Assembly: GCA_964631275.1 (NCBI GenBank)
Contig: CAZVWQ010000002.1
Location: 38,054 to 102,053, forward strand
Reading direction: 5' to 3'
Length of the DNA stretch: 64,000 nucleotides
Source of the DNA: CAZVWQ01 sp964631275
Lineage (GTDB): Bacteria > Patescibacteriota > JACMRA01
A program made the translations under genes and the position numbers. This document shows, piece after piece, positions 34,268 to 43,957 of the stretch. The notes below the pieces were generated by a model that worked only from the letters and a program-made list of their open reading frames with translations, searched no databases and was not told the DNA's origin. Within the stretch, counting starts at the first letter, position 1; each line of letters starts with the position of its first letter.

Positions 34268-36022
34268 ATGTTCGGTTTTGGAAAAAATAAAGGTTCCACC
34301 CCTATTCAAAATACTCAAGGAGACCAAATTCAATTTGATCCTAGTCAGGTAAATTATGATCCTAATTCTCAAGGTTCGGATCAAGCAGCTATACCTAATC
34401 TTGGCATGGCACCTCAGTTTTCACCTTCAGGCCAGACGCAAAATCAAAATTTTACTGCCTTAAGTCAAAACACTGCTAGTCAGTCACAAGCTGACCAATT
34501 TAATCCTGCTGACCAAAGTCAAGTTTTTTTAGAAAATCAAAATACAAACAACTTTAACCCTCAAGTAGGAGCCCAGGTTCAACCAGCTTACCAACAGGGT
34601 CAACCTTCGATATCTAACCAAAGCAATCCAAATCCTGTTATTAACCCTAATCCCGAAATGCAGGAAGGGCGAGATGAAAATATCGTAAATACTGGTAATT
34701 TTAGTCAGTATAATTCTAATCTAAACTTAGAACCTACAACTACTGTGACTAACCTCCAGCCTAGCCAAGGACTCCCTCAGTTTGATGAAAACAATTTTAA
34801 TCAAGAGCTTCAAGGTAATCTAAACGGTAATTTACAAACCAGTACTCCTCTTACAGATCAAAATTTAGATACTCAGACGCTTAATACTAGTTTTGAAAAT
34901 TCTAATTTTCCATTAGAGCAGCAATTTCCGTCAAATAATCCTCAGGATTTTGGATCTCAACCAGAGTTTAATATTGATCAACAAACGAATTCTCAAACCT
35001 TACCAGAGTCTAATTTGCAATTGCAGAGAGATAGTCAACAAACCAGCCAAGATCAAGGTCAACCGCAACCTTTAGATCCTCAAAATGATTTTCAACCCCA
35101 GCAGAATTTAGACATAGAGGCTAGTCAGGATTTACAAAATCCAGGATTTCAAAATGAAAATTACAATCAAAACTTTACAGACTTTAATCAAACAGGTCAA
35201 AACCTAGCTTCTCAGAATTTTCAAACTGAAATGCAATCTAATCAATCGCAAATTGATTCTAGTCAGTTTGGAGGAAATTCCCAAGATTTTCAGAATTTTC
35301 AGTTATCACCTACTGCTATAGATCCAGAAGCTATCAAAAAAGTCAATGAAATACTCGATTTATTAACTGAGGGTATTTCAGAAGATCAAAAAGAAAAAGA
35401 AAAAGCTAAAAAAGCTACTCAGATAGCTCAAGGCTTAGGTATTTTTAGCACAGAAAATTTCGGTAGCGAAGATAAAAGTTTAGAATTTTTTATTCAAGAA
35501 ATTAGTCAGATATATCAAGTTGGTTTAGAAACAAAAACATACGTATTTAATAATTTTTATTTACAAAATTCTAGTCAGTTAGGAATTGATATAAATACTA
35601 ACGCACTAGAACAAAGCCCAAAAGATCAAGAAATAATAGACTTTTTAAGAATCTTAGCAAAAGGTAAATTTGTAGAAGTTTATAAAGAGATTCGATCCAA
35701 ATCAAAGTTAACTGCAAATACAGATACAGGAGAAGAAGTTAATTATCTAAGGGTTTTAGAAGAGCTAGAGAGGCAAAATCCAAACGATACAATGATAGAA
35801 AGTATTATAAATAAAGTTAAAAATATCCAAGAATTCAAAGATTTATTTAGTGGGTGTGAAAACTATCTCAAATCTCATAATTTTGAACTTAATAAAAATG
35901 AAAGCCAACTAAAATTAATTCTTACTACATCTGACATTATAGCTTTAGATGGTAATAATAAGGCTGCTTTTATAGAACAACTTAACCAAGTCAACCAAAA
36001 GATTGCACAGATCCTAGATTAG
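34268..36022 (+). CDS. Gln/Asn-rich protein with helical C-terminal domain
   Basis: 584 residues. After MFGFGKNKG, residues about 10-345 are low-complexity (Gln, Asn, Ser, Pro, Phe) with no signal peptide, so probably disordered and cytoplasmic. Residues about 350-584 form a helical domain (DPEAIKKVNEILDLLTEG, EEVNYLRVLEELERQNP, DLFSGCENYL). The strong Q/N bias resembles aggregation-prone or phase-separating proteins. I know no family. No start alternative is sensible. Confidence 0.65.
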   Translation: MFGFGKNKGSTPIQNTQGDQIQFDPSQVNYDPNSQGSDQAAIPNLGMAPQFSPSGQTQNQNFTALSQNTASQSQADQFNPADQSQVFLENQNTNNFNPQVGAQVQPAYQQGQPSISNQSNPNPVINPNPEMQEGRDENIVNTGNFSQYNSNLNLEPTTTVTNLQPSQGLPQFDENNFNQELQGNLNGNLQTSTPLTDQNLDTQTLNTSFENSNFPLEQQFPSNNPQDFGSQPEFNIDQQTNSQTLPESNLQLQRDSQQTSQDQGQPQPLDPQNDFQPQQNLDIEASQDLQNPGFQNENYNQNFTDFNQTGQNLASQNFQTEMQSNQSQIDSSQFGGNSQDFQNFQLSPTAIDPEAIKKVNEILDLLTEGISEDQKEKEKAKKATQIAQGLGIFSTENFGSEDKSLEFFIQEISQIYQVGLETKTYVFNNFYLQNSSQLGIDINTNALEQSPKDQEIIDFLRILAKGKFVEVYKEIRSKSKLTANTDTGEEVNYLRVLEELERQNPNDTMIESIINKVKNIQEFKDLFSGCENYLKSHNFELNKNESQLKLILTTSDIIALDGNNKAAFIEQLNQVNQKIAQILD

Positions 36023-36030
36023 GATAGTCT

Positions 36031-37050
36031 CTATTTATCATGGTTCAAAAAGCTGTATTTTTTGGCATTTTTAATTACTTCTTTAATTTGTTTTTCGGTT
36101 AAGATTTCTTTTTCGTGTAGAGTTTCTAGCTCTTTTTTTACGTTAGTATTATAAAACACTGGTCCATCAGAATTAATTGTAAACTTAACTCCACGTTGCA
36201 AAAAGGTCTCCAAGATCTGATGCACCTCGAGCCAGTTGCGGACAATACTCAAGATCACGTTGGATGTTGGACAAACCTCCAGACAAATATCTCTTTTTGT
36301 TAATTCTTCCATTAGCTTGTCATCGCCAGCTGCCTTTATTCCATGTCCAATCCTATCAGGGTCAAACAGCTTAATTACTTCCCACATCTCTTCTACTGGC
36401 TGAGCCTCGCCAGTGTGGATAGTTACCCCAAGACCATAATTTTTGGCTTTTTCGATTGATTTTTTTATACTAGTCATCTCGAAACTTTTGACATTTGGCC
36501 CGCTTAGATCTACTCCAACTATACCTTCATTTCTGAATTTTATAGCCTTGTCGACAATAATAGCGTTTTGTTTTTCGGTAAATCTTCTATCCATCTCTAA
36601 AATAATTCCAGCCTTAACTGGATAAATCATGCAGGCTTTTTTCATACCCACAATACTACTAAAGATAATTCTATCCAGGTCGTAGGTTTTGTCACTATTT
36701 CTTCTCATTGGATTAAAGCGGATCTCGACAATTTCGGCATTAGCTTTACGATAAGATAAAGAAATAGCCTCCTGCACTGAGGTTTCAACCGCATCTGGAC
36801 TGGACTGGATTAGCTGAGTCATATCAAAATATCCATGATAACTCTGAAAATCGATCTTATGGTCAATTTTTACTAATTCTAGAAACTTCCAATAATCCTT
36901 TTCAGGTAAAGCGACCCCACGATGATGAGCTAACTCCCAAAGTAAATGTGCTGTAGAAGCTGATCCTAGGTGCATATGTAGGTCAACTGTGCTTCCGAGT
37001 GATAGTCCGGCCATATTGGATTTAACTGCATAGATTCCTGACTTTGTCAA
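36031..37050 (-). CDS. add: Adenosine deaminase
   Basis: 339 residues from the TTG at 37050, or 327 from the ATG at 37014 (MAGLSLGSTVDLHMHLG), which I prefer because the metal motif follows directly. DLHMHLGSA, HTGEA, DRIGHGI, LEVCPTSN and INSDGP are the expected zinc-binding and catalytic motifs. It deaminates adenosine to inosine in the cytoplasm. It converges on the Gln-rich gene with 8 bases between. Confidence 0.88.
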   Translation of the reverse strand: MTKSGIYAVKSNMAGLSLGSTVDLHMHLGSASTAHLLWELAHHRGVALPEKDYWKFLELVKIDHKIDFQSYHGYFDMTQLIQSSPDAVETSVQEAISLSYRKANAEIVEIRFNPMRRNSDKTYDLDRIIFSSIVGMKKACMIYPVKAGIILEMDRRFTEKQNAIIVDKAIKFRNEGIVGVDLSGPNVKSFEMTSIKKSIEKAKNYGLGVTIHTGEAQPVEEMWEVIKLFDPDRIGHGIKAAGDDKLMEELTKRDICLEVCPTSNVILSIVRNWLEVHQILETFLQRGVKFTINSDGPVFYNTNVKKELETLHEKEILTEKQIKEVIKNAKKYSFLNHDK

Positions 37051-37317
37051 AGTTGACAGGAGGGGTTTATTTGGATTTGATTAAATAAGTTAAGATTTAT
37101 ACAAAATACAAAATACTTTATTAGATCTTTTGCATAACCTAGCAGTAAATCTCCTTTTAAAAAAATTTGAAGTCTCTTTAAACATGTAATGCAAGAATTT
37201 TATTTTATATTTGGTTTACAGAATTCGTTTGTGTGTTTTTAATTTATGCTCAACGCAAGACAAATCTCAGTTTTTTTAGAATCTAAATTTTTGTTTTTAG
37301 TTTTTTATCTTTATTCA

Positions 37318-37800
37318 AACCTATTTTGTTTTATAAATACAACCTAGTTAAGTTTTAATTAAAAAAACTTGTTCTTAATCCAAAAGTAAAAATTGGTACG
37401 AGCTTATGCCTAATCCATTTACTATTATCTAAATTCAGCTTCAAAATTTACATTTTTAAATCTTAAAAAGCTGCAAAATACGTTTAAAATCGAATTAAGC
37501 TTAAATTTGGTTATGAAATGGATATAAATTTCCTTACTCCAAAAAAAACAAAGTCATTGACTTAAAAGTATATCCAGATTAATCCAAACTAAACCTTTAT
37601 CAATTTGCAAGTATTTGCTTTATTCTGATTAAATATAGATAAATTTATAAGCAAAAATACTATTTATTAAGAGTTTTTAAGTGTAGATAAAAGTTATAAT
37701 TAGTTTGATAATTTTACAGAAACTATATATAGTTCAACCAAAAATTAGACTTCAAAAAACTGAAATTTGTTTTATACTCGATGTAAATTTTAGCAGATTT
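37318..37800. repeat. Row of intergenic repeats D, E and F
   Basis: 37318-37405 is family D (AAACTTGTTCTTAATCC, AAAAGTAAAAATTGGTACGA). 37415-37530 is family E (CTTCAAAATTTACATTTTTA, GAATTAAGCTTAAATTTGGT, ATGGATATA). About 37735-37800 is family F (GACTTCAAAAAACTGAAATT). These account for most of the 820-base gap before comM; no gene is seen. Confidence 0.55.
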
Positions 37801-37871
37801 AGGCAAACAAAGAGCTAGTTCAAAGTGCTTAAAGAGGTTTCAAAATATTAATTACTTTATTAACACTGCTT

Positions 37872-39428
37872 ATGATTACCAAAATTTTAACAGCAACTAA
37901 TTTAGGACTGCAAACTCAACTAGTAGAATGTGAGATTGATATTTCACCTGGTATGCCGGCTATGGTTGTAGTTGGTTTGCCAGATAAAGCTGTTCAGGAA
38001 AGTAGAGAAAGAATCAGAGCAGCAATTAAGCAGAGTGGATATGACTTCCCTTTAGGAAAAATCACAATAAACCTGGCTCCAGCTGGAATTGCTAAGTCTG
38101 GATCTAGTTTTGATTTGCCAGTTGCTTTAGGAATTTTACATTCGATTGGATTTGTACTAAAAGAAATTAGCAACAAGAGTCTCTTTTTGGGCGAGTTATC
38201 TCTAGATGGTAAACTTAGGCCAATTAAAGGTGTTCTGACTTTGTGTTTATGGGCTAGCCAAAATGGGTACACAGAAATATTTATCCCCAAAGCTAATTTT
38301 CAAGAAGGTTCTTTGGTTAAAAATATTAATATTTATGCGGTAGAGACTTTAACTGAAATTGTTGATTATTTGAACCAAAAAATAAAATTAAAAAAACTAG
38401 AACCGGTAGATCTAAAAGACTTTTCTCAAAAAATTAATTTAGATAAGATTATAGATGAAAATGGTTTATATCTCAATGATTTGGCCTACGTTCGAGGACA
38501 AAAAGTAGCCAAAAGAGGCTTAGAAATAGCGGCTAGTGGTGGGCATAATGTGCTGTTTATAGGACAGCCCGGAAGTGGAAAAACTTTATTAGCCAAAAGC
38601 TATCCAACAATTTTACCACGTATGACCGAGAGAGAAATTTTAGAAGTAACTCAGCTTTATTCTATTAGTGGCCTGCTTGATGATGGAGAAATTATTACTC
38701 AAAGGCCTTTCCGTTCACCACATCACTCTAGCTCTCATATCGCTTTAGTAGGAGGTGGGTCAAAACTTAGGCCAGGAGAGATTAGTCTTGCCCATCGAGG
38801 AGTTTTATTTTTGGATGAATTTCCAGAATTTAGCCGAGAGACTTTAGAAGCTCTAAGGCAACCTTTAGAAGATGGTAGGGTCACCATTTCTCGTGCTTCA
38901 GGATCGGTGGAATATCCAAGTAGGTTTTATTTACTGGCCGCAGCCAACCCCACACCTAGCGGATTTGATCCAGATAATCCAGATGCTCTTAGTAGGCCTC
39001 AAAATCGCTCGGCTATTAACCGTTATCAAGCTAAGTTTAGTGGGCCTATCTTAGATCGAATAGATATCCAAGTAGAAGTTAATAGGCCAAAAAAAGAAGA
39101 ATTACAAAACAAAGAAATGTCTGAACCTAGCTCGCAAGTAGCTAGTAGAGTTCAAAAAGCTAGGGATATACAAAGTCAAAGGTTTCAGAACGAAACTATC
39201 TTTACTAACGCAGAGATGAGCCTTAAATTAATTGAAAAATATTGCCAACTCGATGTAGAAAGTAAAAATCTCTTAGATGCTGCTATCGATAAGTTCAGAA
39301 TGTCAGCTCGTAGTTACATGCGAATTCTAAAACTATCTCGAACAATTGCTGATTTAGATGGTTCTGAAAATATCTTATCTAAACATTTAGCTGAGAGCTT
39401 GCAGTACCGAGGTAGGTGGGGAGGTTAA
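37872..39428 (+). CDS. comM: ComM/YifB family AAA+ ATPase (Mg-chelatase-like)
   Basis: 518 residues. N-terminal Lon-protease-like domain (MPAMVVVGLPDKAVQESRER), then AAA+ with Walker A IGQPGSGKTLLAK near 230, the ComM zinc-free FRSPHHSSS segment, Walker B VLFLDEFPEF and the C-terminal helical part (RSYMRILKLSRTIADLDG). In other bacteria ComM drives branch migration of incoming DNA during natural transformation. Presence suggests DNA uptake ability. TTAACA lies 6 nt before the ATG. Confidence 0.93.
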   Translation: MITKILTATNLGLQTQLVECEIDISPGMPAMVVVGLPDKAVQESRERIRAAIKQSGYDFPLGKITINLAPAGIAKSGSSFDLPVALGILHSIGFVLKEISNKSLFLGELSLDGKLRPIKGVLTLCLWASQNGYTEIFIPKANFQEGSLVKNINIYAVETLTEIVDYLNQKIKLKKLEPVDLKDFSQKINLDKIIDENGLYLNDLAYVRGQKVAKRGLEIAASGGHNVLFIGQPGSGKTLLAKSYPTILPRMTEREILEVTQLYSISGLLDDGEIITQRPFRSPHHSSSHIALVGGGSKLRPGEISLAHRGVLFLDEFPEFSRETLEALRQPLEDGRVTISRASGSVEYPSRFYLLAAANPTPSGFDPDNPDALSRPQNRSAINRYQAKFSGPILDRIDIQVEVNRPKKEELQNKEMSEPSSQVASRVQKARDIQSQRFQNETIFTNAEMSLKLIEKYCQLDVESKNLLDAAIDKFRMSARSYMRILKLSRTIADLDGSENILSKHLAESLQYRGRWGG

Positions 39429-39643
39429 GGTAAATATATACCAAGCTCGTATCAACTTTTAGTTTTAGATTAAAAATAAGTCTTTTATAATTAGATCAGC
39501 TAAAATTAGGACTTTTTGAGTTTTTAAATATTTTCTTTTAATCTTTATTAAATCTAGCTTAAATCAAAAATTTAGATTTTAAATTAAATTAAACTTGTCT
39601 TAGGTGATGTGATTTCAACATAAATACTTGACTAATTAAAAAC

Positions 39644-39672
39644 TTGACTTAATTATACTTTTTAAGTATGAT
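39644..39672 (+). promoter_or_regulatory. Promoter of the Ser/Asp-rich surface protein gene
   Basis: TTGACT, 17 nt, TATGAT. The predicted start is near 39679, just past the first ATG (39675), which favours the second Met codon at 39690 as the true start. A second TTGACT lies 17 bases upstream of the first. Confidence 0.55.
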
Positions 39673-39674
39673 AT

Positions 39675-41231
39675 ATGTCATATTTTTGTATGACAGTAAA
39701 AAATCTAAAAATTGGTTTAAATATCTTAGGCTTTGGTTTACTTTGTCTTGGATTAGTAGTTTTTGGTCTAACCATGGAAGCTCAATATATTGATGATGAT
39801 AATCATAATGTAGCTTGTTATGCTGTGGCTGATAATGGGGTAAATGACGGCCCCGACCAACTAGTCAGAATATTTCAAAACGAAATTGTAGTAATTGGTG
39901 ATTATACTGGCACTCAAGGCATCGAAGGCATGGCTATTAACAGGGCTACAGGGGAGGTTTATGCAGCTGATGCTGGCAGGTTAGGAAGATTAAATTTGCA
40001 AACTGGACTTTTTAGTTTTGTAGCTAATTTTGGTAGCGGTAGAGGTAGTATTGGCGACAGACAATTTAGAGATGTTGATGCTTTAGTAATTGACTCAGAA
40101 ACTAATATTTTATTTGGAGTTAATAAAATTTCTGAAACCAGAGAACACTTGTTATTTCAGTTTGATCTTAATACTAATCAATTAATCAGAGATGCTTATG
40201 GGCCTGGAGCTGACTATGTAGTAGTTAGGCATCAAGGAGTCAGTCAAGGAGTTAATGATTTAACATGGTATCAAGGAGATTTGATTGGAGTCGGATACTA
40301 TAACAACATGGCAAATAATGGCTCAAACAAAGTTTATAGGATTTTTAATCTTAATCGATATACTGGCGAGGTAAGCGAGAGCTACAATACAGAAATTAGA
40401 GATATAGAGGCTATTAATACTGACCCTTTTGGCCAATTATACGGAATTGTGTCTGCTCAAGGGTTTAGTCATGCAGATACTATTTTTAAGATGACTAGAT
40501 TTGGTCAAATTGACCTAAATAGTAGCAGGTCAATTACTGTAGGCTTTGATTATGAGGCTGTAGTTTGCATCGAATACTATCCTACTGATGACTCTTCTTC
40601 GTCAAGTGAAGACAGCAACTTTAGCTCTAGTACTTCTGAGCAAAGTTCAGTTAGCTCTGTGGATTCTTCTGATTCGTCAGAAGATAGTGAAGATAGTGAA
40701 GATAGTGATTTATCTGATTCTAATAATTCTAGCTCAGAAATTAGTTTATCTAGTGATAATAGTATCCAAAGCTCATTGTCTAGTGATTACTCAAGCTCGT
40801 TTAGTAATTCTGATAGTTCTAACTCTTCTCAGTTAAATCAAAATACTGATAATAATTCTAGCTCTTCAAATGACTCGGGTAACTTTAACTTTTCTCAATA
40901 TATACCTGAAGACTATACTCCTACTATAATCCAAAATAGCTATCCAGGTCATCCTAATTTTAAGCAGCTAAATAATCAAGATTTTTCAGAAAACAACACT
41001 AACATTATTGATGATAATGAAGCTATAATCACTCAAAACATTTCAGAATTAAATAGTAACAGCACTGAAAATACACCTAGCTCACTTACATTAATTAGAA
41101 CTGGAGGTCAAAATAGCTTTATTACGAGACTTGCTATTTCTATGATTTTGGTTTTATTTGGTATTAGCCTTTTGCTTATCAATATGAGGATTTCAGAAGA
41201 ATCTATGAGATATACTAAAATCAACTTCTAA
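39675..41231 (+). CDS. Surface protein with Ser/Asp-rich stalk and LPXTG-like anchor
   Basis: 518 residues (513 from the Met at 39690). N-terminal membrane/signal helix (about 12-33). A repeat-containing domain (40-300) has beta-propeller-like repeats (GIEGMAINRATGEVYAAD, DVDALVIDSETNILFGV, DIEAINTDPFGQLYGI). A Ser/Asp/Asn-rich stalk spans 305-410. The C-terminus has LIRTGG followed by a hydrophobic helix and a short basic tail, the layout of a sortase signal with Ile in place of Pro. It is probably displayed on the cell surface as an adhesin-like protein. No sortase is in the window. Confidence 0.7.
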   Translation: MSYFCMTVKNLKIGLNILGFGLLCLGLVVFGLTMEAQYIDDDNHNVACYAVADNGVNDGPDQLVRIFQNEIVVIGDYTGTQGIEGMAINRATGEVYAADAGRLGRLNLQTGLFSFVANFGSGRGSIGDRQFRDVDALVIDSETNILFGVNKISETREHLLFQFDLNTNQLIRDAYGPGADYVVVRHQGVSQGVNDLTWYQGDLIGVGYYNNMANNGSNKVYRIFNLNRYTGEVSESYNTEIRDIEAINTDPFGQLYGIVSAQGFSHADTIFKMTRFGQIDLNSSRSITVGFDYEAVVCIEYYPTDDSSSSSEDSNFSSSTSEQSSVSSVDSSDSSEDSEDSEDSDLSDSNNSSSEISLSSDNSIQSSLSSDYSSSFSNSDSSNSSQLNQNTDNNSSSSNDSGNFNFSQYIPEDYTPTIIQNSYPGHPNFKQLNNQDFSENNTNIIDDNEAIITQNISELNSNSTENTPSSLTLIRTGGQNSFITRLAISMILVLFGISLLLINMRISEESMRYTKINF

Positions 41232-41492
41232 TTAGGGTTTTTTTAATTTAAAAAATATTTTTTGATGCTGACCAGGTCAAACTAAAGTGAAATATATGGT
41301 TATATATAAAATACCCTGCTCATAATTATAGTCAATCCCTATAAAACTTAAACGTTTTATATATCTTACCATAACGATTAGCCCAAAAGGTATTTGATAA
41401 TTTTTGTAATTCAAACCAAAATATAAAATCTAGAATTATTTTTAGTTTTGAGACGAGACTAATAACTGCCATCTTATTAGTTATTAAACCTA

Positions 41493-42407
41493 TTAAACCT
41501 TCTTTTTGGCTAGTAATTTAGCCACTTCCAAAATCTTCTCCCGTTTACGAGTATAAGCTCTTTTTGTTAAAACATTGTAATTGTTTTTTTCTATTTTATC
41601 TAAAATTTTAGAATAAATTAAGCAGGCAGATTTTAAACCAAATAAACCTTCAGGGTTTAAATATTCAAAGCCTACCCAATTATCTCGATACATTTTTTTA
41701 GTGATTTTTATGTAATTTTTGATTAATTCGATAAACTCAGGGTTAATTTTTTTTTGTTTTAAAGATTCTTCAGTCACTTTATATTTTTTGAGATCAGTTT
41801 CTGGTAAATAGATTCTATTGCGTTCAAATAAGTCTTCACCTACATCTCTAAGAATATTTGTCAGTTGTAGAGCAATTCCCATGTTTTTGGCATGCTTAAT
41901 TACTCTCTCGTCAGTATACCCAATCAAATCGGTCATTATCAAACCTACAGTTCCAGCTACCCGGTAGCAATACAACTTCAGTTCTTTGAGATCTTTATAT
42001 CTAGTTTTACTTAAATCCATCTCTACTCCTAGAAGAAGGTCATAAAACCATTTAGGGTTGATCAAACATTTATTAACAGTATCTAAAAAAGCTGGAAAAA
42101 TTCTGAGCGTATCTTTTTTGTCCTCTGGGTGGAGTTTAGTTAAAAATTTCTGGTAATCTTTTTTTTCAATTCCTCTTTTGGTTACTTTTTGGAAAGTCTT
42201 TAAATTCTCGGTAATCTTTTTTTTGGTTTTATATCTAGGTTCGTCAGCTAAACTATCAGCAAAGCGACAATAGGCATAAATTGCAAAAGCAGCTTTTCTT
42301 TTGTTTTTGTCTAAAAATTTACTAGCAAAATAAAAACTAGTGGCATTAGCTTTGGTTATCTGCTTACAAAAAGCATAAGATTCGGAAATAGAAACTAACT
42401 CTGACAC
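41493..42407 (-). CDS. Phytoene/squalene synthase family protein
   Basis: 304 residues from a GTG start. Both Asp-rich motifs are present: DSLADE (Asp51-Asp55) and DVGED near 187, within LTNILRDVGEDLFERNRIYLP. Members join two prenyl diphosphates head to head (phytoene or squalene). No desaturase or cyclase gene is nearby, so the product is unknown. It is the last gene of the cluster that starts with the giant hydrolase, 36 bases after the previous gene. Confidence 0.85.
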   Translation of the reverse strand: MSELVSISESYAFCKQITKANATSFYFASKFLDKNKRKAAFAIYAYCRFADSLADEPRYKTKKKITENLKTFQKVTKRGIEKKDYQKFLTKLHPEDKKDTLRIFPAFLDTVNKCLINPKWFYDLLLGVEMDLSKTRYKDLKELKLYCYRVAGTVGLIMTDLIGYTDERVIKHAKNMGIALQLTNILRDVGEDLFERNRIYLPETDLKKYKVTEESLKQKKINPEFIELIKNYIKITKKMYRDNWVGFEYLNPEGLFGLKSACLIYSKILDKIEKNNYNVLTKRAYTRKREKILEVAKLLAKKKV

Positions 42408-42443
42408 TAATCAAAACTCAGAAAAATTGTTTTTTTTGTCTAA

Positions 42444-43181
42444 TTAGAACGGGCCAGAAGACCTAAAAGAAAATAAATCTAAAAGAAAATTATAAATCCA
42501 AAGCCCTAAGACCAAGATTAAAGCTATAGCTAAAATTATTATAAAAACTCGATTACTAATTCCTAAATTAGAATTCTGAAAAACATTGACAATTCCTCTA
42601 CTAAAAAAATCCTCCGACTGTCTCTTACCTGAATCTAGTTGGGCTAGAACCCGATGAAACTCAGAACCATGATCACGGACAAAGACATGAGCCAATTCGT
42701 GAGCAACTACGTGCCTAATATGTTTACCTGAGTCATATTTTATTAAATTCTGATTAAAAAAAAGTATAAATTTTTTCTTTCTTGGATTAATCTGATTAAT
42801 GCCCCATTCTTTTTCGTACTGACCGATTTTAAAATCAATTTGAGAAGAATATTTTAGTTCTTTAAGATATTCATTAACCGAAAATTTAACTTGTTTAGCA
42901 AAAGTTTTTTTGCCGTCTGTATAATTCAGACTTACTGAAACTCTTTTGTCTCTAAGACTTGCGATTCCACTGCGAATAATTTTTTTTAACTCTCTAATAC
43001 AAAATTTCTCATATTCTCTTTGGAACTTAGAAAAGTTTTTGGAGATTTCTGGTTTTACCCAGAATTTATTCCCATCAAAACTCAAACTAGCCCACTGCCG
43101 CCGAACCTCAACTTCTCGGATTTTGCCTTTAAAAGGAGCGGTTGCAAAGGGCATCGGATTAGTTTGTATTAAAAGGATCAA
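42444..43181 (-). CDS. YgjP-type (DUF45) metallopeptidase with C-terminal membrane helix
   Basis: 245 residues. The zinc-peptidase motif HVVAHELAHVFVRDHGSEFH lies near 158-180, with the third ligand region as in YgjP/M48-related proteins. A membrane helix is near 215-240. The start overlaps the preceding gene by 23 bases, so the two are co-translated. Probably membrane-attached. Substrate unknown. Confidence 0.75.
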   Translation of the reverse strand: MILLIQTNPMPFATAPFKGKIREVEVRRQWASLSFDGNKFWVKPEISKNFSKFQREYEKFCIRELKKIIRSGIASLRDKRVSVSLNYTDGKKTFAKQVKFSVNEYLKELKYSSQIDFKIGQYEKEWGINQINPRKKKFILFFNQNLIKYDSGKHIRHVVAHELAHVFVRDHGSEFHRVLAQLDSGKRQSEDFFSRGIVNVFQNSNLGISNRVFIIILAIALILVLGLWIYNFLLDLFSFRSSGPF

Positions 43182-43953
43182 AAGGATTAAAGTTACGCTC
43201 TTCTTCCCATTCTGAGATTTTTTCAGCTAGGTTGATTGTGGTTTTTACTGGTTCAATCTGAGAAGTAATGTCTTTAAAATACTCTATTTCAAATATTGAG
43301 CCTTCGATTCTATTAATGCTTTCAATAAATTCATAATCGAAATCGACATTTATTGAGTCGTTATCTACAAAATCAGGATAAGATAAAAAAATTCGATTAT
43401 AGCTGTTAGTCTGAGCATAAAGAAATACCCAATAATCTTGATTCTGATAACTAAAAGAGTGTAAGTCCAAAACTCTTGGCCCAGCGTAATTGAGCTTTCC
43501 GTTTTCTTTGAGGACATATATGTTGTAATCATAATCTATCTGAGTATTCTCATTTAAATATATATCGGTAAACTGATCTCCAATATAAAAATTATCATCT
43601 TCTTTGATTTTAATTACCTTTTCTCCAGTTACTAAATCTCTGATTACAAAATCTTCTAGAGTTCTGATGTCTTCTTTTTCGGCAATATCGAATTGATTTT
43701 GGTAGATATTACCATTTAAGGCTCCTTCAGGGTCAATTATGCCTTCATCTAAATTTCTTAACCCTTCAATTGTTTGATCAAATTCTCGCCTTCCTTCATC
43801 GATACTTTCGTTAATTTCTTCTTGAATAGCCTGTCTACCCTCTTGATTCAGATTTTGGTTATTTTTAGAAGAAAAATTAAAGATAACAAAAAACACAGCT
43901 AAAAGAATTGTAGTTGCAATTAAAATTATGATTATTTGGTTTCTTTTAGTCAT
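43159..43953 (-). CDS. Single-pass membrane protein of unknown function
   Basis: 264 residues: an N-terminal helix (about 7-27), an acidic linker (QEEINESIDEGRREFDQTI) and a mainly beta extracytoplasmic domain of about 170 residues. No family is recognised. It starts five bases after the giant hydrolase ends and overlaps the metallopeptidase gene, so it is likely to work with them at the envelope. Confidence 0.6.
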   Translation of the reverse strand: MTKRNQIIIILIATTILLAVFFVIFNFSSKNNQNLNQEGRQAIQEEINESIDEGRREFDQTIEGLRNLDEGIIDPEGALNGNIYQNQFDIAEKEDIRTLEDFVIRDLVTGEKVIKIKEDDNFYIGDQFTDIYLNENTQIDYDYNIYVLKENGKLNYAGPRVLDLHSFSYQNQDYWVFLYAQTNSYNRIFLSYPDFVDNDSINVDFDYEFIESINRIEGSIFEIEYFKDITSQIEPVKTTINLAEKISEWEEERNFNPFDPFNTN

Positions 43954-43957
43954 ATTT

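Noticed and set aside
40588..40836. Hydrophobic 82-codon frame in the Ser/Asp-rich region
   Set aside because: It is a frame-shifted reading of the serine/aspartate repeats and has no independent start signal.
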